From Buddleja alternifolia (lineage: Eukaryota > Streptophyta > Magnoliopsida > Lamiales > Scrophulariaceae): a stretch of 64,000 bases of DNA. Position numbers and translations under genes: made by a program. Numbering within the stretch: the stretch's first letter is position 1; the number at the start of each line of letters is the position of its first letter. Under the pieces are notes generated by a model. It searched no databases, had not been told where the DNA came from, and saw nothing but the letters and a program-made list of their open reading frames with translations. The stretch is taken from contig CM033408.1 in the NCBI GenBank assembly GCA_019426215.1, positions 22,512,375-22,576,374 of the forward strand, given 5' to 3'. Shown one piece after another: positions 33,976 through 45,430 of this stretch.

Positions 33976-34234
33976 GAGTTATTGTTTGTGTGCAAATATA
34001 CATGTTTATTTTTAATTCTGCTATAAATATTGGATCTATGACATTACACCAATTGGTAATGACACGTGTCCCGTTTCTTTAGAGAAAATAAAACTAGTCT
34101 TTGAAAAATGATTAATTAGTAATTTAAAGGAAAGGAATATTTTAGTTCCCTAATTTAAGTATACTTCCTCTTCCACTAATCATTTCTCTATCATTGTTCT
34201 TCCTCTTGGCTGCACGCACTAATGTTCGACAACT
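33976..34234. other. AT-rich DNA, nothing recognised
   Basis: No coding signal. From about 34198 it becomes the UGT-flank repeat (tcttggctgcacgcactaat; compare 25555). Confidence 0.5.
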
Positions 34235-34625
34235 TGAGATGTCAAGTAAGACTAGTTTTTTGGGCTTTATAATTAACACTAATTCCAGGCATAAACAGTG
34301 AGCATCTATTTCTTATGATTCCAATGTGGTATAAAAAATTCATTTATATCCATAAAAATAGTTGATTGTCTATGCATTTGGATGCTGCTTATTTTCTTTT
34401 TCAAATCTTTGGGGTCCATTAGTATACAACCATTTTGTTGAAAAAATAGACAATTAATTACTCGGTTCAAATTTGTTGTGCATCCAGAAATTTTGGTTAA
34501 AATTTAGCATAAGATGGGGAAGAAGGAGAAAAGAAAGTGCTCTTGAATGATGGAAGAAGAACGGAGAGAGAAGAAATATACGAGAATCATGGAACTGATA
34601 TATATATTATTTTCTTCAAATTACT
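34235..34625. repeat. UGT-flank segment, copy 3
   Basis: Collinear with copy 2 (28059-28930) and copy 1 (26859-27001), without the inserted repeat found in copy 2. It has a private 50-bp stretch around 34315-34365. Confidence 0.75.
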
Positions 34626-34632
34626 TATTATT

Positions 34633-34826
34633 ATTTTTTTTTAATTCAAGAGGGAGGGGGATAGTCTACATATTTAGCCCGACAAATCCGGGTTGATAGT
34701 TATAATCTTGAGTCATAAAGACTCTATCTAGCTCCATAAAGGAGGGAAGAACCACAACTTGTATTCGAACTCAAGACCTCTCACATAATGTGGGAGGTGA
34801 ATACCACTAGACCAACAGGTTTTCGG
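34633..34826 (-). mobile_element. tRNA-derived SINE, minus strand, with target duplication
   Basis: On the minus strand tggtctagtggtattcacct (A box) and gagttcgaatac (B box) precede a body and an A/T tail. Flanking repeats are ttacttattatt (34621-34632) and ttacttatttatt (34827-34839). In copy 2 of the UGT flank the site is empty (28910-28930), which confirms insertion after duplication. The sequence differs from the SINE at 33771. Confidence 0.8.
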
Positions 34827-34839
34827 TTACTTATTTATT

Positions 34840-35549
34840 TTTTAAAGAATGACTTCTTCCCTCTTAAAAAAAGAGACACGTGTCTGTATCCTATTGGTAT
34901 AACACGAAAAGGTCATAGAAGATCCGCATCGTTGTTTTATAGCCTAACAATTATGCAGGCATGAACCATTGTTTTTGGTTTAGGGGACGAACCTTAAAAA
35001 ATTATAGCAAAACTTAGTACGTTTATTTTTAGAGAATAATTAGATATAAATACCACAAGATTATAGGATTAAAAAAAATTGTTTAAATTTGGGTGGCAGG
35101 GACCACCACCGAATCACTTAGCTCCGTCTATGCATTTATGTTAAAAGTTCCATCCATGTCTATAGTCAACATAGCGAGAAAATTGCAAATTTAGTCATGT
35201 AACTATAGGTGTGGCAAATTTTGCAAATTTTATCTGTCTTAAATAAATACGGAGTGTACAATCATAGAAATTCATTTGTCACTTATTGTGTCTGCAACTT
35301 CGGCTTTGAATACTATAATTTCAACCACTCTATTTAAGGGGCATAATGGCAATCAACTCGATTCTTATTAGTTTTTGAAACAAGACATAAAATAATTGAG
35401 AAAACGTCAACATAATTGAAGGATTTTCTTCACACGACACACATAGATCTAGTAACAAAACAATTAAAGCGAGAAAGTAAAAAACAATACAATTGGCGAG
35501 CAAATTTATTGAATTGTGGAACTAATCATTTTTCATCAAAGCAAATTTC
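34840..35549. other. 3' flank of the UGT gene
   Basis: AT-rich, no gene. A short piece at 35145-35180 (catccatgtctatagtcaac) resembles the distal UGT 5'-flank block at 8385, 8970 and 41225. I see no clear polyadenylation signal that I can assign. Confidence 0.45.
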
Positions 35550-38500
35550 TTATTTTAAAAGCACCTCGTTGATCATTTTATCCAAATTCAAGTACGAAGA
35601 TCCCCCAGGTCCAGTTGCCTCTTGTGCTTTCCTCTTCCACTCCTTAGCTTTCTCCTTCATATTCTTCCCCTTCTCACCTTCCATCAACTCTTTCACCATC
35701 AACTCCACCGCATCTCTCTTCACATTATTATCAATCTCCATCCCTATTTCCCACTCTACGCAGCTATACCGACAATTTGTTTGTTGATCGGCAAAGAAAG
35801 GCCAAGAAATCATGGGAACTCCACTCGCAATACTTTCCATAGTTGAGTTCCACCCGCTGTGTGTCAAGAACCCTCCAATCGACGGGTGGCTCAAAACCTG
35901 CTCTTGTGGGCACCAACTAGTTAATTTGCTTCTATCTTTAGTCTCTTCCACAAATTCTGGCGGCACCATAGCCGAATCCCCAACTACTATATCGGGCCTG
36001 ATTATCCATAGAAACGACTTCTTGCTATTGGCAAGTCCCCATGCAAATTCAGTCAACTGTTGAGATGTCACCACTGTGACGCTGCCAAAATTCACATAGA
36101 CTACCGACTTGGGCTCTTTTGTGTTTAGCCATTTGATGCATTCCGAGTCTTCTTCCCAGAGACTGGAACTAATGTTATTAAGATTATCGTCATGAATGTC
36201 ATTTATCATCAGAGGAAGAGGGCCGATAGTATAAATGCGCGAAAACATGGCACAGAGCGCGTCCAGGACGTCTTGTTCTAAGGCATCGAATGTGTTTAAG
36301 ATCAAAGCTTTAGCTTTAGGGATAGCCTCGATTTCTTGTATTGCAAAATTGAGCATGACGTCTTTTGAGTCTGTTGTTCGAACGAAAGATGGAAAATCCC
36401 TTAATCGGAAGTCCTTTGTTCCTGGAAACCAATCGATGATTGTTTCGAGATAGCCATTTGTTACTTGCTTCACATCTGCCAGATGATATAAACTTTATAA
36501 ATAGGAGGGAGCTTGATAATTAGAATCACATCATCAGGAGTTTATATAATAAGATTAAGGGGGAGAAAAAAAAGGGTAAATCGCGTTTTTTGTCTCACAT
36601 CTTTTCTTGATTTCCTATATAGCTTATTTATTATGAGATTCTCAAATTACATCTCATAACTTTTAAAAAGTCTAACATTTGGTTTCAAACCAAATTTCCG
36701 TCAAATATTTAATGGTGAAATTTGTATAATCAGTTAATCAACATTTTTGACAAATTTTTTGGGAGGTTTGTACGTGAATGACATGTGATATTAAATAGAA
36801 ACACAGTCATATTGAAAATAATTCATGTGTAAGTGTTGTTCACGAACAAATTCTCCTAGAAAAATTGATCAAAAATGTTGACTGGCGAAACATACGTGTT
36901 TGATCGTTAATTCTGTACGAAATTTGGTTGGGAGTAAATGTGATATATTTTAAAAATTATTTGATTAAATGTGAGAAACTCGTAACGAATCTGATCAAAA
37001 TTAAAATCAGACAAAATTATGGGACGAAAAATATGATTTTCCCGGAAAAGAAAACTTTACGATACTTCTCTAGGTTGGAATCTTTCATTTATTTCCTTTT
37101 CTTTTAATTAGAAAATTCTATGGTACTCCTAATGCACTATACACCATTGAATTACTTGGGGTGGGCAAAGAAAATCACTCAACCCAATGTAAATGTACGA
37201 TGATCATTGATGGATTGGAGCAATTAAACCACCCATTGAATTGGTCCCAACATTCATGATATTTATTTAGTTAGTGTCCACTGGTAGGCCTAGTATGCAG
37301 CGAGCATGGTCTAAAATTTCAACCAAAACACCGAAATTTCGGATTTCGGGGGGTTCCGAAGCAAAATTGAACCTTCGATCCAATTTTGCAGAATATCTTC
37401 CGAAATTTCGACTGAAACCCGAAATTTAAAATATTTTTGTCAAATATCCGTCGAAATTTCGGCCGAAACCCGATATTTCCCGAAATATTTACCGAAATCG
37501 AAATTTCGGCCGAAACTTTTTTTTTATATTTTTTATTTTTTTTAAATATCATATAATTAGAAAATTATGTTTATACCGATAGTGGATACTCAGTGGATAT
37601 AATGTCACACCAACCCTACTCATATCATTTGTCATAGGTTTATGTTACTACTCCTGTCGAGTATGTTGTACCCATTGGGGTTTTTCAAGATTCAACACCA
37701 GAAGGATATCATCATCATCATCATCATTATATGCAGTACTACCAACATTCCATGTCATTGGCGGAATATTGTCAACATGTAACTAATAATTTTCAGTTGC
37801 AATATGAAAGTAGAGGTAGGACAGATACTAGTGATAGCGATTTCGATCCTCCTAGAAACTCGATATGGTATTGAGTAGTAACTTTTACTTAAATCTTGGT
37901 ACATTTTATTTTGATGAAGTTCCTATGAGATTTGATTATTATTTTACTATTAAATTATATTTATTTCATATTTTTCGCAACAGCTTTTAGTGATATTATT
38001 TAACAAATTCATTATCCATATATTATATATAGAATATTATTGATATAAAAGATGCATAAGAATAATAATTAAAGTTACCCAAAATTTTATTGCAAATTTC
38101 CAAATATTTTTATAAATTTTTATGATTTCTTTAAAATCGAAACCGAAATTTTGAATATCCCGGAAATTTCCATGGAAATTTTCGTAAATTTACTACACCG
38201 ATATCTACTCCGAAATCGATATTTAAGACCTTGGCAGCGAGTTTGGTAAACACTAAGACTTGACCCATCAATTCTCAGTTGTGCCCGGTACCTCTTAAAT
38301 TATTGGAAACTCTTTAATATTTAATATTAGATTTGATCAAGAAAAGAAAAAAGTTTGCTTGAAAAATATGAGACATTAGTTAAGTTTGATTTTTATGTAT
38401 GGACGTTTGGTCTACAGAATTACAGAACCTTTTTCCTACTTAATTGTTTTGAATATATGGAAATTACAGTTCAACCACCATCTCGTCAAATTAAATTGTG

Positions 38501-40583
38501 GGGAATGTAAGAAAAATACATTTTCTTTTAAAGTAAGAAATTACATTTTCTTTTAAAGTACAGCTAAAATATTTTGAGGTAAATAAAAATAGTATAATGG
38601 ATATCTTTTTTGGACAAAGAGAGAATTAATATAACAATTTGAGGTGGTATCATAAACCAGTTGGAATCCTATATGACATAATATCTTTAATAAAAAATAT
38701 CTTTAACAAAAATTAACACAAACATATTTTTATTCTCTATAAACTCCCCTATACATTTACGAAAATACATTCATCAAAGCTTTGTTTCAATGAATAATCA
38801 TAACTGAATCCAAATGAAACCAAATGAAACATATTATTTTGTATGGATGGAAGAATTTAAATTTGAGAAATGATTTGAAGAAAGAATATTAATGGGGAGG
38901 ATTTGAAATCCGTCACAATAATTTAAGTTGTATTGATTCTATTTTGTCGAACATTAGCTGAGATTCTTGTTTTGGTTGTGCCCTTTCATTTAAGTTATTT
39001 GGTTTAGTATACATATTAATTTATTTGACAAAATATATATAAAAAAAAAAGCTTAAAATGAGGCTAAATTTTTTAAAATTCTCTATAACTTGAAATTACC
39101 TTACCCAAACAAATTATAAATAAAGTCAAAATTCATGACTTTGAAATCCTTTGATCCAAAGTCCAAACACGACCAACCAAATTCCTTTACCAAGTAAGCT
39201 TTCCTCAGATGAAATTTTCTTTTGTGTTCTTTCTTCGCTTATCAAGGAAGTTCAAAAGTCAAAGTATATTCTACAATTTTTCTACTACATAAATGAATAA
39301 TTTTTTTTTTAATTTTTCTATCAAAGTATTTGTTATGTAGGTTTGTGAACTTGTCTTTTAACTTCTTTGAGATTTTTGCTCAAATGTATTACTCATTGTG
39401 TATTACAGGCACTCCAAGAAAATAGGGTTCCGTCTCTCATACCCCAAATTCCGTCTCAAATACTTTTTTGATACGGAATGTTTTTTGTCTCAAAAACGAT
39501 GGGGAAAAGCCTCGTCTCAAATTAGAGACAGAATGCTTCATCATGTAACTGTCAAATAAACGTGCATCTTTTAATTATATAAAAAAAAAGAAAGGAAAAT
39601 TGCATTTTTGGTCCCATATATTTGACCTTTTTCAATTTTAGTCTTATTCGTTACGAAATTCTTATATTGTGTCCCGTAACTTTTAAAAATTCTAACATTT
39701 GGTCCCAACCGAAGTTTTGATTCAAAATTTAAAGGCCACTTTCATTAGTCAATACTTTGACTAATTTTTTGGAGAGATTTCCTGTGTGAGTGCATTCCCG
39801 CATGAATTTTCCCGAAAACAACCCCTTAAAATGTTGAGTTACAGAGTTGACAGTTAAATTTTGGACGAGAAATTCAGTTGTGACCAAATATGAAAATTTT
39901 TAATAGTTGCGGGACATAATGTGACCAAAAACTAAAATTAAACGGCCAGAACATATGGGACCAAAAATAGGATTTTCCCTAAAACAAAAAATAAACTTGC
40001 ATATTTCACTTAAGAAAATAATAAAAAGTAGATTATAATTCTATTTATCTAAAGAAAAGGCACTAAATTACACAATACCTTGAAGAGGGATGTATCCTTT
40101 CTCCATAAGATGGCGATACTGCGTGAGTCCCAACACAGCACCAGCACTCAACGGCCAAAACACCACTTCCGGCAGCCCAAATCTCTCCGCCGCCTTCACC
40201 GTGAAACTCATCACTCCATCGGAAACAATGCAGCTCACTGGCGGCACCTCCACGGCGGAGCTATTGAGCTTCGAAAGCAGCTCGCAAAAGGGTTCCAAGC
40301 AAGTCTTGGTGGTGGATTCACAAAGAGAAGGGACGTCCTGAGTAGCGTTGGCGTCAGATAACGGAAGGCCGTCAGGAATGGTGGCGAAGCGGAAGTCCGG
40401 GAGGCCGTCAACGGCGGAGGGGCCGTGGGACTTTATGAGACGGCGGTGGTTGTACTCGGTGTTCACGAAGGTGACGTGAAAACCCTTGTGGTGGAGGAGC
40501 TTTGCTAACTTGACCATGGCGTTGATGTGACCCTGTGATGGGAATGGTATACATACAGCATGGGGTTTGTATATGGAACCCAT
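35550..40583 (-). CDS. UDP-glycosyltransferase, UGT85-like, two exons
   Basis: Family 1 glycosyltransferase, expected to transfer a sugar from UDP-glucose to a small molecule in the cytosol; the acceptor cannot be told from sequence. Exon 1 is 40583-40079 and exon 2 is 36475-35550 (stop TAA). The joined CDS is 1431 bp, 476 aa, the normal length. The intron begins gtattg and ends ctggcag, splitting an Asp codon after YIPLQ, a position I know from UGT85 genes. Visible residues: catalytic His19 in SQGHIN, its partner Asp122 in IVSDG, and the 44-residue PSPG box at 356-399 (WCPQEQV...HSGWNS...FADQ). No stop or frameshift. The start is supported by homology with the fragment at 7762. The 3.6-kb intron is unusually long and holds several transposons, so splicing efficiency is uncertain. 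The UGT85 assignment is by motif memory. Confidence 0.93.
36574..37044. mobile_element. MITE of the gaaaattgcatttt family in the UGT intron
   Basis: The halves are mutually inverted: gggtaaatcgcg...catttttgacaaa on the left and gatcaaaaatgttgac...atatgattttcccg on the right. Same family as 7887, 28938, 39593 and 40714. Confidence 0.65.
37305..38233. mobile_element. hAT-like MITE in the UGT intron, perfect 8-bp duplication
   Basis: Left end catggtct and right-end complement caaggtct are inverted repeats. The left third is a dense array of (c)cgaaatttcgg motifs and the right part contains gatttctttaaaatcgaaac. The 8-bp target gcagcgag is repeated exactly at 37297-37304 and 38234-38241, the hAT signature. 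Length 929 bp, no transposase. Its relative at 7335-7692 ends inside the UGT pseudogene. Confidence 0.88.
39410..39565 (+). mobile_element. CACTA-type terminus (remnant)
   Basis: Starts CACTCCAAGAAAA, one change from the common CACTACAAGAAAA terminus of plant CACTA elements. It is followed by repeated ccgtctcaaat-like subterminal motifs (39429, 39455, 39511). No opposite end or transposase was found nearby. It is a different family from the CACTA at 45431-52589. Confidence 0.55.
39593..39980. mobile_element. MITE with about 28-bp TIRs in the UGT intron
   Basis: Left aggaaaattgcatttttggt pairs with the complement of the right end, agggaaaatcctatttttgg. Both continue with cccatat. Length 388 bp, non-coding. 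The best-preserved copy of the five-member family in this window. Confidence 0.75.
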
Positions 40584-41440
40584 TTTTTCTTACTTTCTCA
40601 CTTACTAATACACACTCAAGTACACACAGTGGGGAGCTGCTCATTGATGAAGAAATAAGAGAAGGAGATGGTGTTTTAATGCCCTGCATTTATGTTAGAA
40701 GTTAGAAGGTGGTGAAAATTGCAATTCTCTTATCATAACTTTGCCCCATTTTAATTTTGGTAGTTTTGGTTATGAGTTTCTTAAATTTGATCTCATAACT
40801 TTCAAAATGTCTCACATTTAATTCCAATTAAAATTTTTGTACAAAATTTAATGGCCCAACTCATATGTTCTGTTAATAAATATTTTTGACCCATTTTTTA
40901 TTTTTTTTTGGGTGAGGTGTTGGTGGAGGGAGAATTCATGCATGAATTACACACACATACATTTATTCAATATTATGTTGATTCCATTCAATATCATGTG
41001 TCACTTGCCCACATTCTTTTTTATCCTAAAAACAGGTAAAAATTGTTGACTAACATAGCATACAAGTTTGATTGTTAAATTTTAGATGAAAATTTCATTT
41101 TAGTCTAAATATAAAATATTTTAAAAGTTATGGGATTAAACGTGAAAAACCAGAACAGATGGGATTAAAATTAAAATAAAGCAAAATTGTAGGATGAAAA
41201 ATGCAATTTTCCCGTTAAAAGTTGCAACCATGTCCATAGTCAACATAGAATTATTTAGTTGTGGCTTCCGCATATCTTACATGATCTACTTTTTTTTTTT
41301 CACTAATCAACATTTAATAATTAATAAGAATCTGTAATCGAGGACAACTACTATGGAAATATATAAACACCCCCGCCTTTTTTGCTTCGAATAAAAAATC
41401 TCATAGTATAGTAGTCCCAACTTTCAATGAAGGTTGCCCT
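40584..41440 (-). promoter_or_regulatory. 5' flank of the UGT gene, including a MITE
   Basis: The 130 bp upstream of the ATG is the presumed 5' leader (conserved at 7763-7886). A 500-bp MITE follows at 40714-41213. Beyond it is the block 41214-41440 that recurs twice at 8400-9173. No convincing TATA box stands out, so the promoter's exact position is not known. Confidence 0.6.
40714..41213. mobile_element. MITE in the UGT promoter region
   Basis: Left gaaaattgcaatt pairs with the right terminal aaatgcaattttcccg, and the arms are mutually inverted (ataactttcaaaatgtctca against atattttaaaagttatggga). It is present at the same site in the pseudogene flank (7887), so it predates the duplication. 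Confidence 0.75.
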
Positions 41441-42262
41441 GGCTAGCATGTTGGATGAATTTCACAAGGTCAAAATGACAAGTTTGCAATATTGCCGTTT
41501 TATAATGTATTCTTGATACTATTTACCTAATTTGTTTATTGCGAGCTAGTATTCGGGGAATATAATTGGGCCATTGAAAATAATTATTAATATGACACAT
41601 ATCTATACTATTATATATTTGAAGGGGGTGTTTGACTCCATTTTGACCAATTGAACTCAAATTCTAATTTTCTAGAATTTTGAATTATTTTTATTATTTA
41701 AAAAATGTGGTTGGCTAGTGATTCTTGCCATGGTTACACAATAGATTGAAGTTTCAAAGTTTGAACGATTCATAAAGACAAATTAACATTAATTGCTTCT
41801 TTAATAGAAATATGTATTATAGGTAACTTATCATCAGTTAAGCCAAGAAAGAATGGTAAATAATAGAATTATCTAATCAAAATTTTCGGGGATCATCCAA
41901 GGAAAGTAAGATATACTTAAACAAGGACAAAATTTCATTTCATCCAACATTTTCTCCAATGCAAAATCCACCATGCATCAAAGTCCTTAAATATTCTCCT
42001 AATTTTCTACACGCCATTCATTCATCATACACCCTTTCTCCTTCTAACCTTACCATGGGTACAACATTCCAGCACACATCCATGAGGTTTGTTTAAATCT
42101 GCAATTTTTTTTAATTATTTCACAATAATAAATATGTAAATATGTTCGCTATATAAATTTGGAGATGTTCTCAAAAAAAATTTTTTTGTGTTTATTTTTC
42201 AGGTTTCTCCCCTACAATTAATTTGGTTTTAACAACAATATATACTACATTTTTGAGGTATT
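41441..42262. other. AT-rich DNA, nothing definite
   Basis: No gene. 41590-41770 resembles 6780-6990 (dispersed repeat). The remainder up to the inverted repeat has no recognised feature. Confidence 0.4.
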
Positions 42263-43310
42263 TCCTTCATGATCAATGATGCTTAATTTGCCTCACTAAT
42301 CACCTAGCTCTCTACCATCATGCACCAATAATATGTCATTTCTCTCTTCCCCACCCCCTTTCTCTTCATGTTCCAATAATTTATGCATGTTGTTATGCTA
42401 ATACATAGTATAAACTATAAAGTTTATAAGTTTTCTTTTCGATTTTTATTTATCTTTTTTTCTTGATTTTTCTTTATGGTTTGCCACGGAATAAAGTGGC
42501 TCGATGCTTCATAAGGTTTCAACCTTTCTTTCAATCTTCCGTTTACATGTTTTTTCCTCTTCTCTGACTTGATTGAGCACTTCCTTTATTAGAATTTATA
42601 TAATTTCTTATATCTTGGTTAAATTTTAGTATAATCGCAACTCTTCTATTCTTTTTCATTCTAGGTTTCATATTTTTATTGTTATTTCCACCATATATCT
42701 CTTATTTTTGGGTATATAGTGGCTAGCATACATCATTTTGCAATATTGTTTGATAATTTGATTAATATCTATCTAAGAGTTTTGAATCTTTTTAGTTTGA
42801 TATTAGATGATTATTTTAGCTGATATTACTGTTTTTTATTTGCTTTATGCTTTCATCTTTTTCATTTAATCTTTCCATCATCATGTCTCCACGCATATAT
42901 TCAATTTTAAGAAATTATACACTACCTTTATTTGTTAAGTTTTTCTGTTATCTCAATTTTTCTTTTTGTTATCCTTCATTCAATTCTAGAAGTTGTTTAA
43001 TTTTCATTTTCTTTTATGTATGAGCCTATGATTGTCAATCATACATCGAACACTATTTCTATAATTTTCACTTTCTACCTTTTCATTTAATTCTTTTATT
43101 TATGTTTTGATAGTATGACAAGAATTTTTTTCTTCTTATTTTTTTTTGGGCTGATAATTTTGATCCTTTTTGGATTTATTTTTTCTATTTTTTATTGTTA
43201 TACAATTATTATTATTTTGAATGTTATTTCTTTTTTCTTTTTTAATTCCAGATGAAGGGAGATACCCTGACTCAATCTTTGTTAAGATATCATACTTTCA
43301 TATTTCTTAA
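42263..43310 (+). repeat. Left arm of a large inverted repeat
   Basis: An arm of about 1048 bp whose reverse complement lies at 44139-45199. Matching landmarks: aatttgcctcactaatcacc, gccacggaataaagtggctc, gtatatagtggctagcatac, gaacactatttctataattt. In a 230-bp stretch I compared, roughly one base in 25 to 30 differs, so the arms are young or kept alike. No open frame or protein similarity. Confidence 0.9.
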
Positions 43311-44138
43311 ACTAGTGTAAACACCGTGCTATGCACGGAAATCATAAATAAAATTATGTAAATATGTTAGAATACCGAATAATTATATTTTCTCGTTAAA
43401 GGAAGAGCAAAAATTGTGTCTTATTTTTCTTGAAAACAATAACTCTTTAAAATGATATCACTTTGGTGTTTAAATGAGTTTTATATTATAGTATTTCAAT
43501 ATATATCTAAATTGGTTTTCAATCAATTTTAAATGAAAAAAGATATACAAATGTGTAATATCATGTTACCAAATATTAATAAAAAAGATAAATTCTAATA
43601 TAAAAATACAACTAAAATTTGTTTCTTCATTATTTTAGAATACCTACACTAATATTTCTATATAGTTCCTAGATATAGTAGTTCTCGTATAGAAAAATCG
43701 TGTAGTAGAAATTAAACCATATTTTATAAAAATATAGAAATGAATATAGCGAAAGAATCTCCTCCAAAAAAGGGGGAAAAAAATTAGAGAAAGCATAAAA
43801 GTAAATTAATAACTTGGGATATAAGATGGTTATAAAAGATTATCTCACTATTGTTTGTAAAATATACCTTTTGAAGTTAGACACAAATATTTTATGTATT
43901 TATCTTGAACTCGTAAAAGTGAGAAATCAATTCTTTTACAATGCTTGTGGTTGAATATTTCTCAAAGCCTAATTAAGAAAAAATAGGTTTAAGTTTATGA
44001 AGAAAATTTGAGAAATAGGCCAAGATAAATTATACAAAATAGAAAAATAAAAACTAGAAAAGATTATGTAAATCAAGCCAGATGATTCCCTTGGCTGTCA
44101 CATGTTCACATAGGAGCACAACAAACGAAAAGGCAAAT
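43311..44138. other. Loop of the inverted repeat
   Basis: 828 bp, AT-rich, no gene. It begins actagtgtaaacaccgtgct, then atgcacgg, resembling the start of a dispersed repeat also seen at 28096 (tagtaaatgttgcacactcg). Its class is unknown. Confidence 0.5.
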
Positions 44139-45199
44139 TTAAGAAATATGAAAGTATGATATCTTAACAAAGATTGGGTCAGGGTATTTCCCTTTGGAAT
44201 TAAAAAAGAAAAAAGAAATAACATTCAAAATAATAATAATTGTATAACAATAAAAAATAGAAAAAATAAATCCAAAAAGGATCAAAATTATCAGCCAAAA
44301 AAAAATAAGAAGAAAAAAATTCTTGTCATACTATCAAATCATAAATAAAAGAATTAAATGAAATGGTAGAAAGTGAAAATTATAGAAATAGTGTTCGATG
44401 TATGATTGGCAATCATAGGCTCATACATATATAAAAGAAAATGAAAATAAAACAACTTCTAGAATTGAATGAAGGATAACAAAAAGAAAATTTGAGATTA
44501 CAGAAAAAATTAACAAATAAAGGTAGTATATAATTTCTTAAAATTGAATATATTCGTGGAGACATGATGATGGAAAGATTAAATGAAAAAGATGAAAGCA
44601 TAAAGCAAATAAAAAATAGTAATATCAGCTAAAATAATCATCTAATATCAAACTAAAAAGATTCAAAACTCTTAGATAGATATTAATCAAATTATCAAAC
44701 AATATTGCAAAATGATGTATGCTAGCCACTATATACCCAAAAATACGAGATATATGGTGGAAATAACAATAAAAATATGAAACCTAGAATGAAAAAGAAT
44801 AGAAGAGTTGCGATTATACTAAAATTTAACCAAGATATAAGAAATTATATAAATTCTAATAAAGGAAGTGCTCAATCAAGTCAGAGAAGAGGAAAAAAAA
44901 ACAAAATGTAAACGGAATATTTGAAAAGAAAGGTTTGAAACCTTTATGAAGAATCGAGCCACTTTATTCCGTGGCAAACCATTAAAGAAAGAAAAATCAA
45001 GAAAAAAAAAGATAACAAAAAGCGAAAAGCAAAATTATAACGGTTATACTATGTATTAGCCTAACAACATGCATAATTATTGGAACATGAAGAGGGAAAA
45101 GGAAAGGGGGCGGTGGGGGAAGAGAGAAATGACATATATTGGTGATGAGGGTAGAGAGTAGGTGATTAATGAGGCAAATTAAGATCTGCTTCATGAAGG
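44139..45199 (-). repeat. Right arm of the large inverted repeat
   Basis: Reverse complement of 42263-43310 with small indels (for example extra A bases around 44888 and 44935). It ends at tcatgaagg, 230 bp before the TNP2 remains. Confidence 0.9.
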
Positions 45200-45430
45200 T
45201 GGTGAGTAAATTTACAAGATTGAAGTAGTCTAAACCTTACAAGTAAAATCCAACAATGGTTGAGTGGTAAGAGGTTCACAGAATTATTGGCTAGTAAAAA
45301 GCATGTTACCCGGCGGAATAATATATTGGCCTAATCGTACTTATGAGGCTAAAACAGATTGGTTAACCTCAATTGGCATGGGATAGGATGATACATGCTT
45401 GTATCATTTGATTGGCATATGTTTAGAAGT
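45200..45430. other. Junction DNA between the inverted repeat and the CACTA element
   Basis: No CACTA-type left terminus and no copies of the ttacagcgg subterminal motif are seen here, so the 5' end of the CACTA element is missing or too diverged to recognise. Confidence 0.45.

Larger units (their letters stand above)
36476..40078 (-). other. Intron of the UGT gene, transposon-rich
   Basis: The intron of 3603 bp has GT...AG ends. It carries two copies of one MITE family (36574-37044 and 39593-39980), a hAT-like MITE (37305-38233) and a CACTA terminus (39410). The rest (38242-39409) is AT-rich with nothing recognised. Confidence 0.85.

Noticed and set aside
38242..39409. Possible extra exon in the UGT intron
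   Set aside because: The exon 1 to exon 2 join gives a complete protein of normal length with correct phase, and no coding-like segment is visible in this AT-rich stretch.
40408..40689. 93-codon minus-strand frame overlapping UGT exon 1
   Set aside because: Shadow frame of the UGT coding sequence and its leader; the real frame has the catalytic His and Asp.
45245..45275. A-box-like ggttgagtggtaagaggttc near the CACTA left side
   Set aside because: No B box at the expected distance and no tail or duplication, so not called a SINE.
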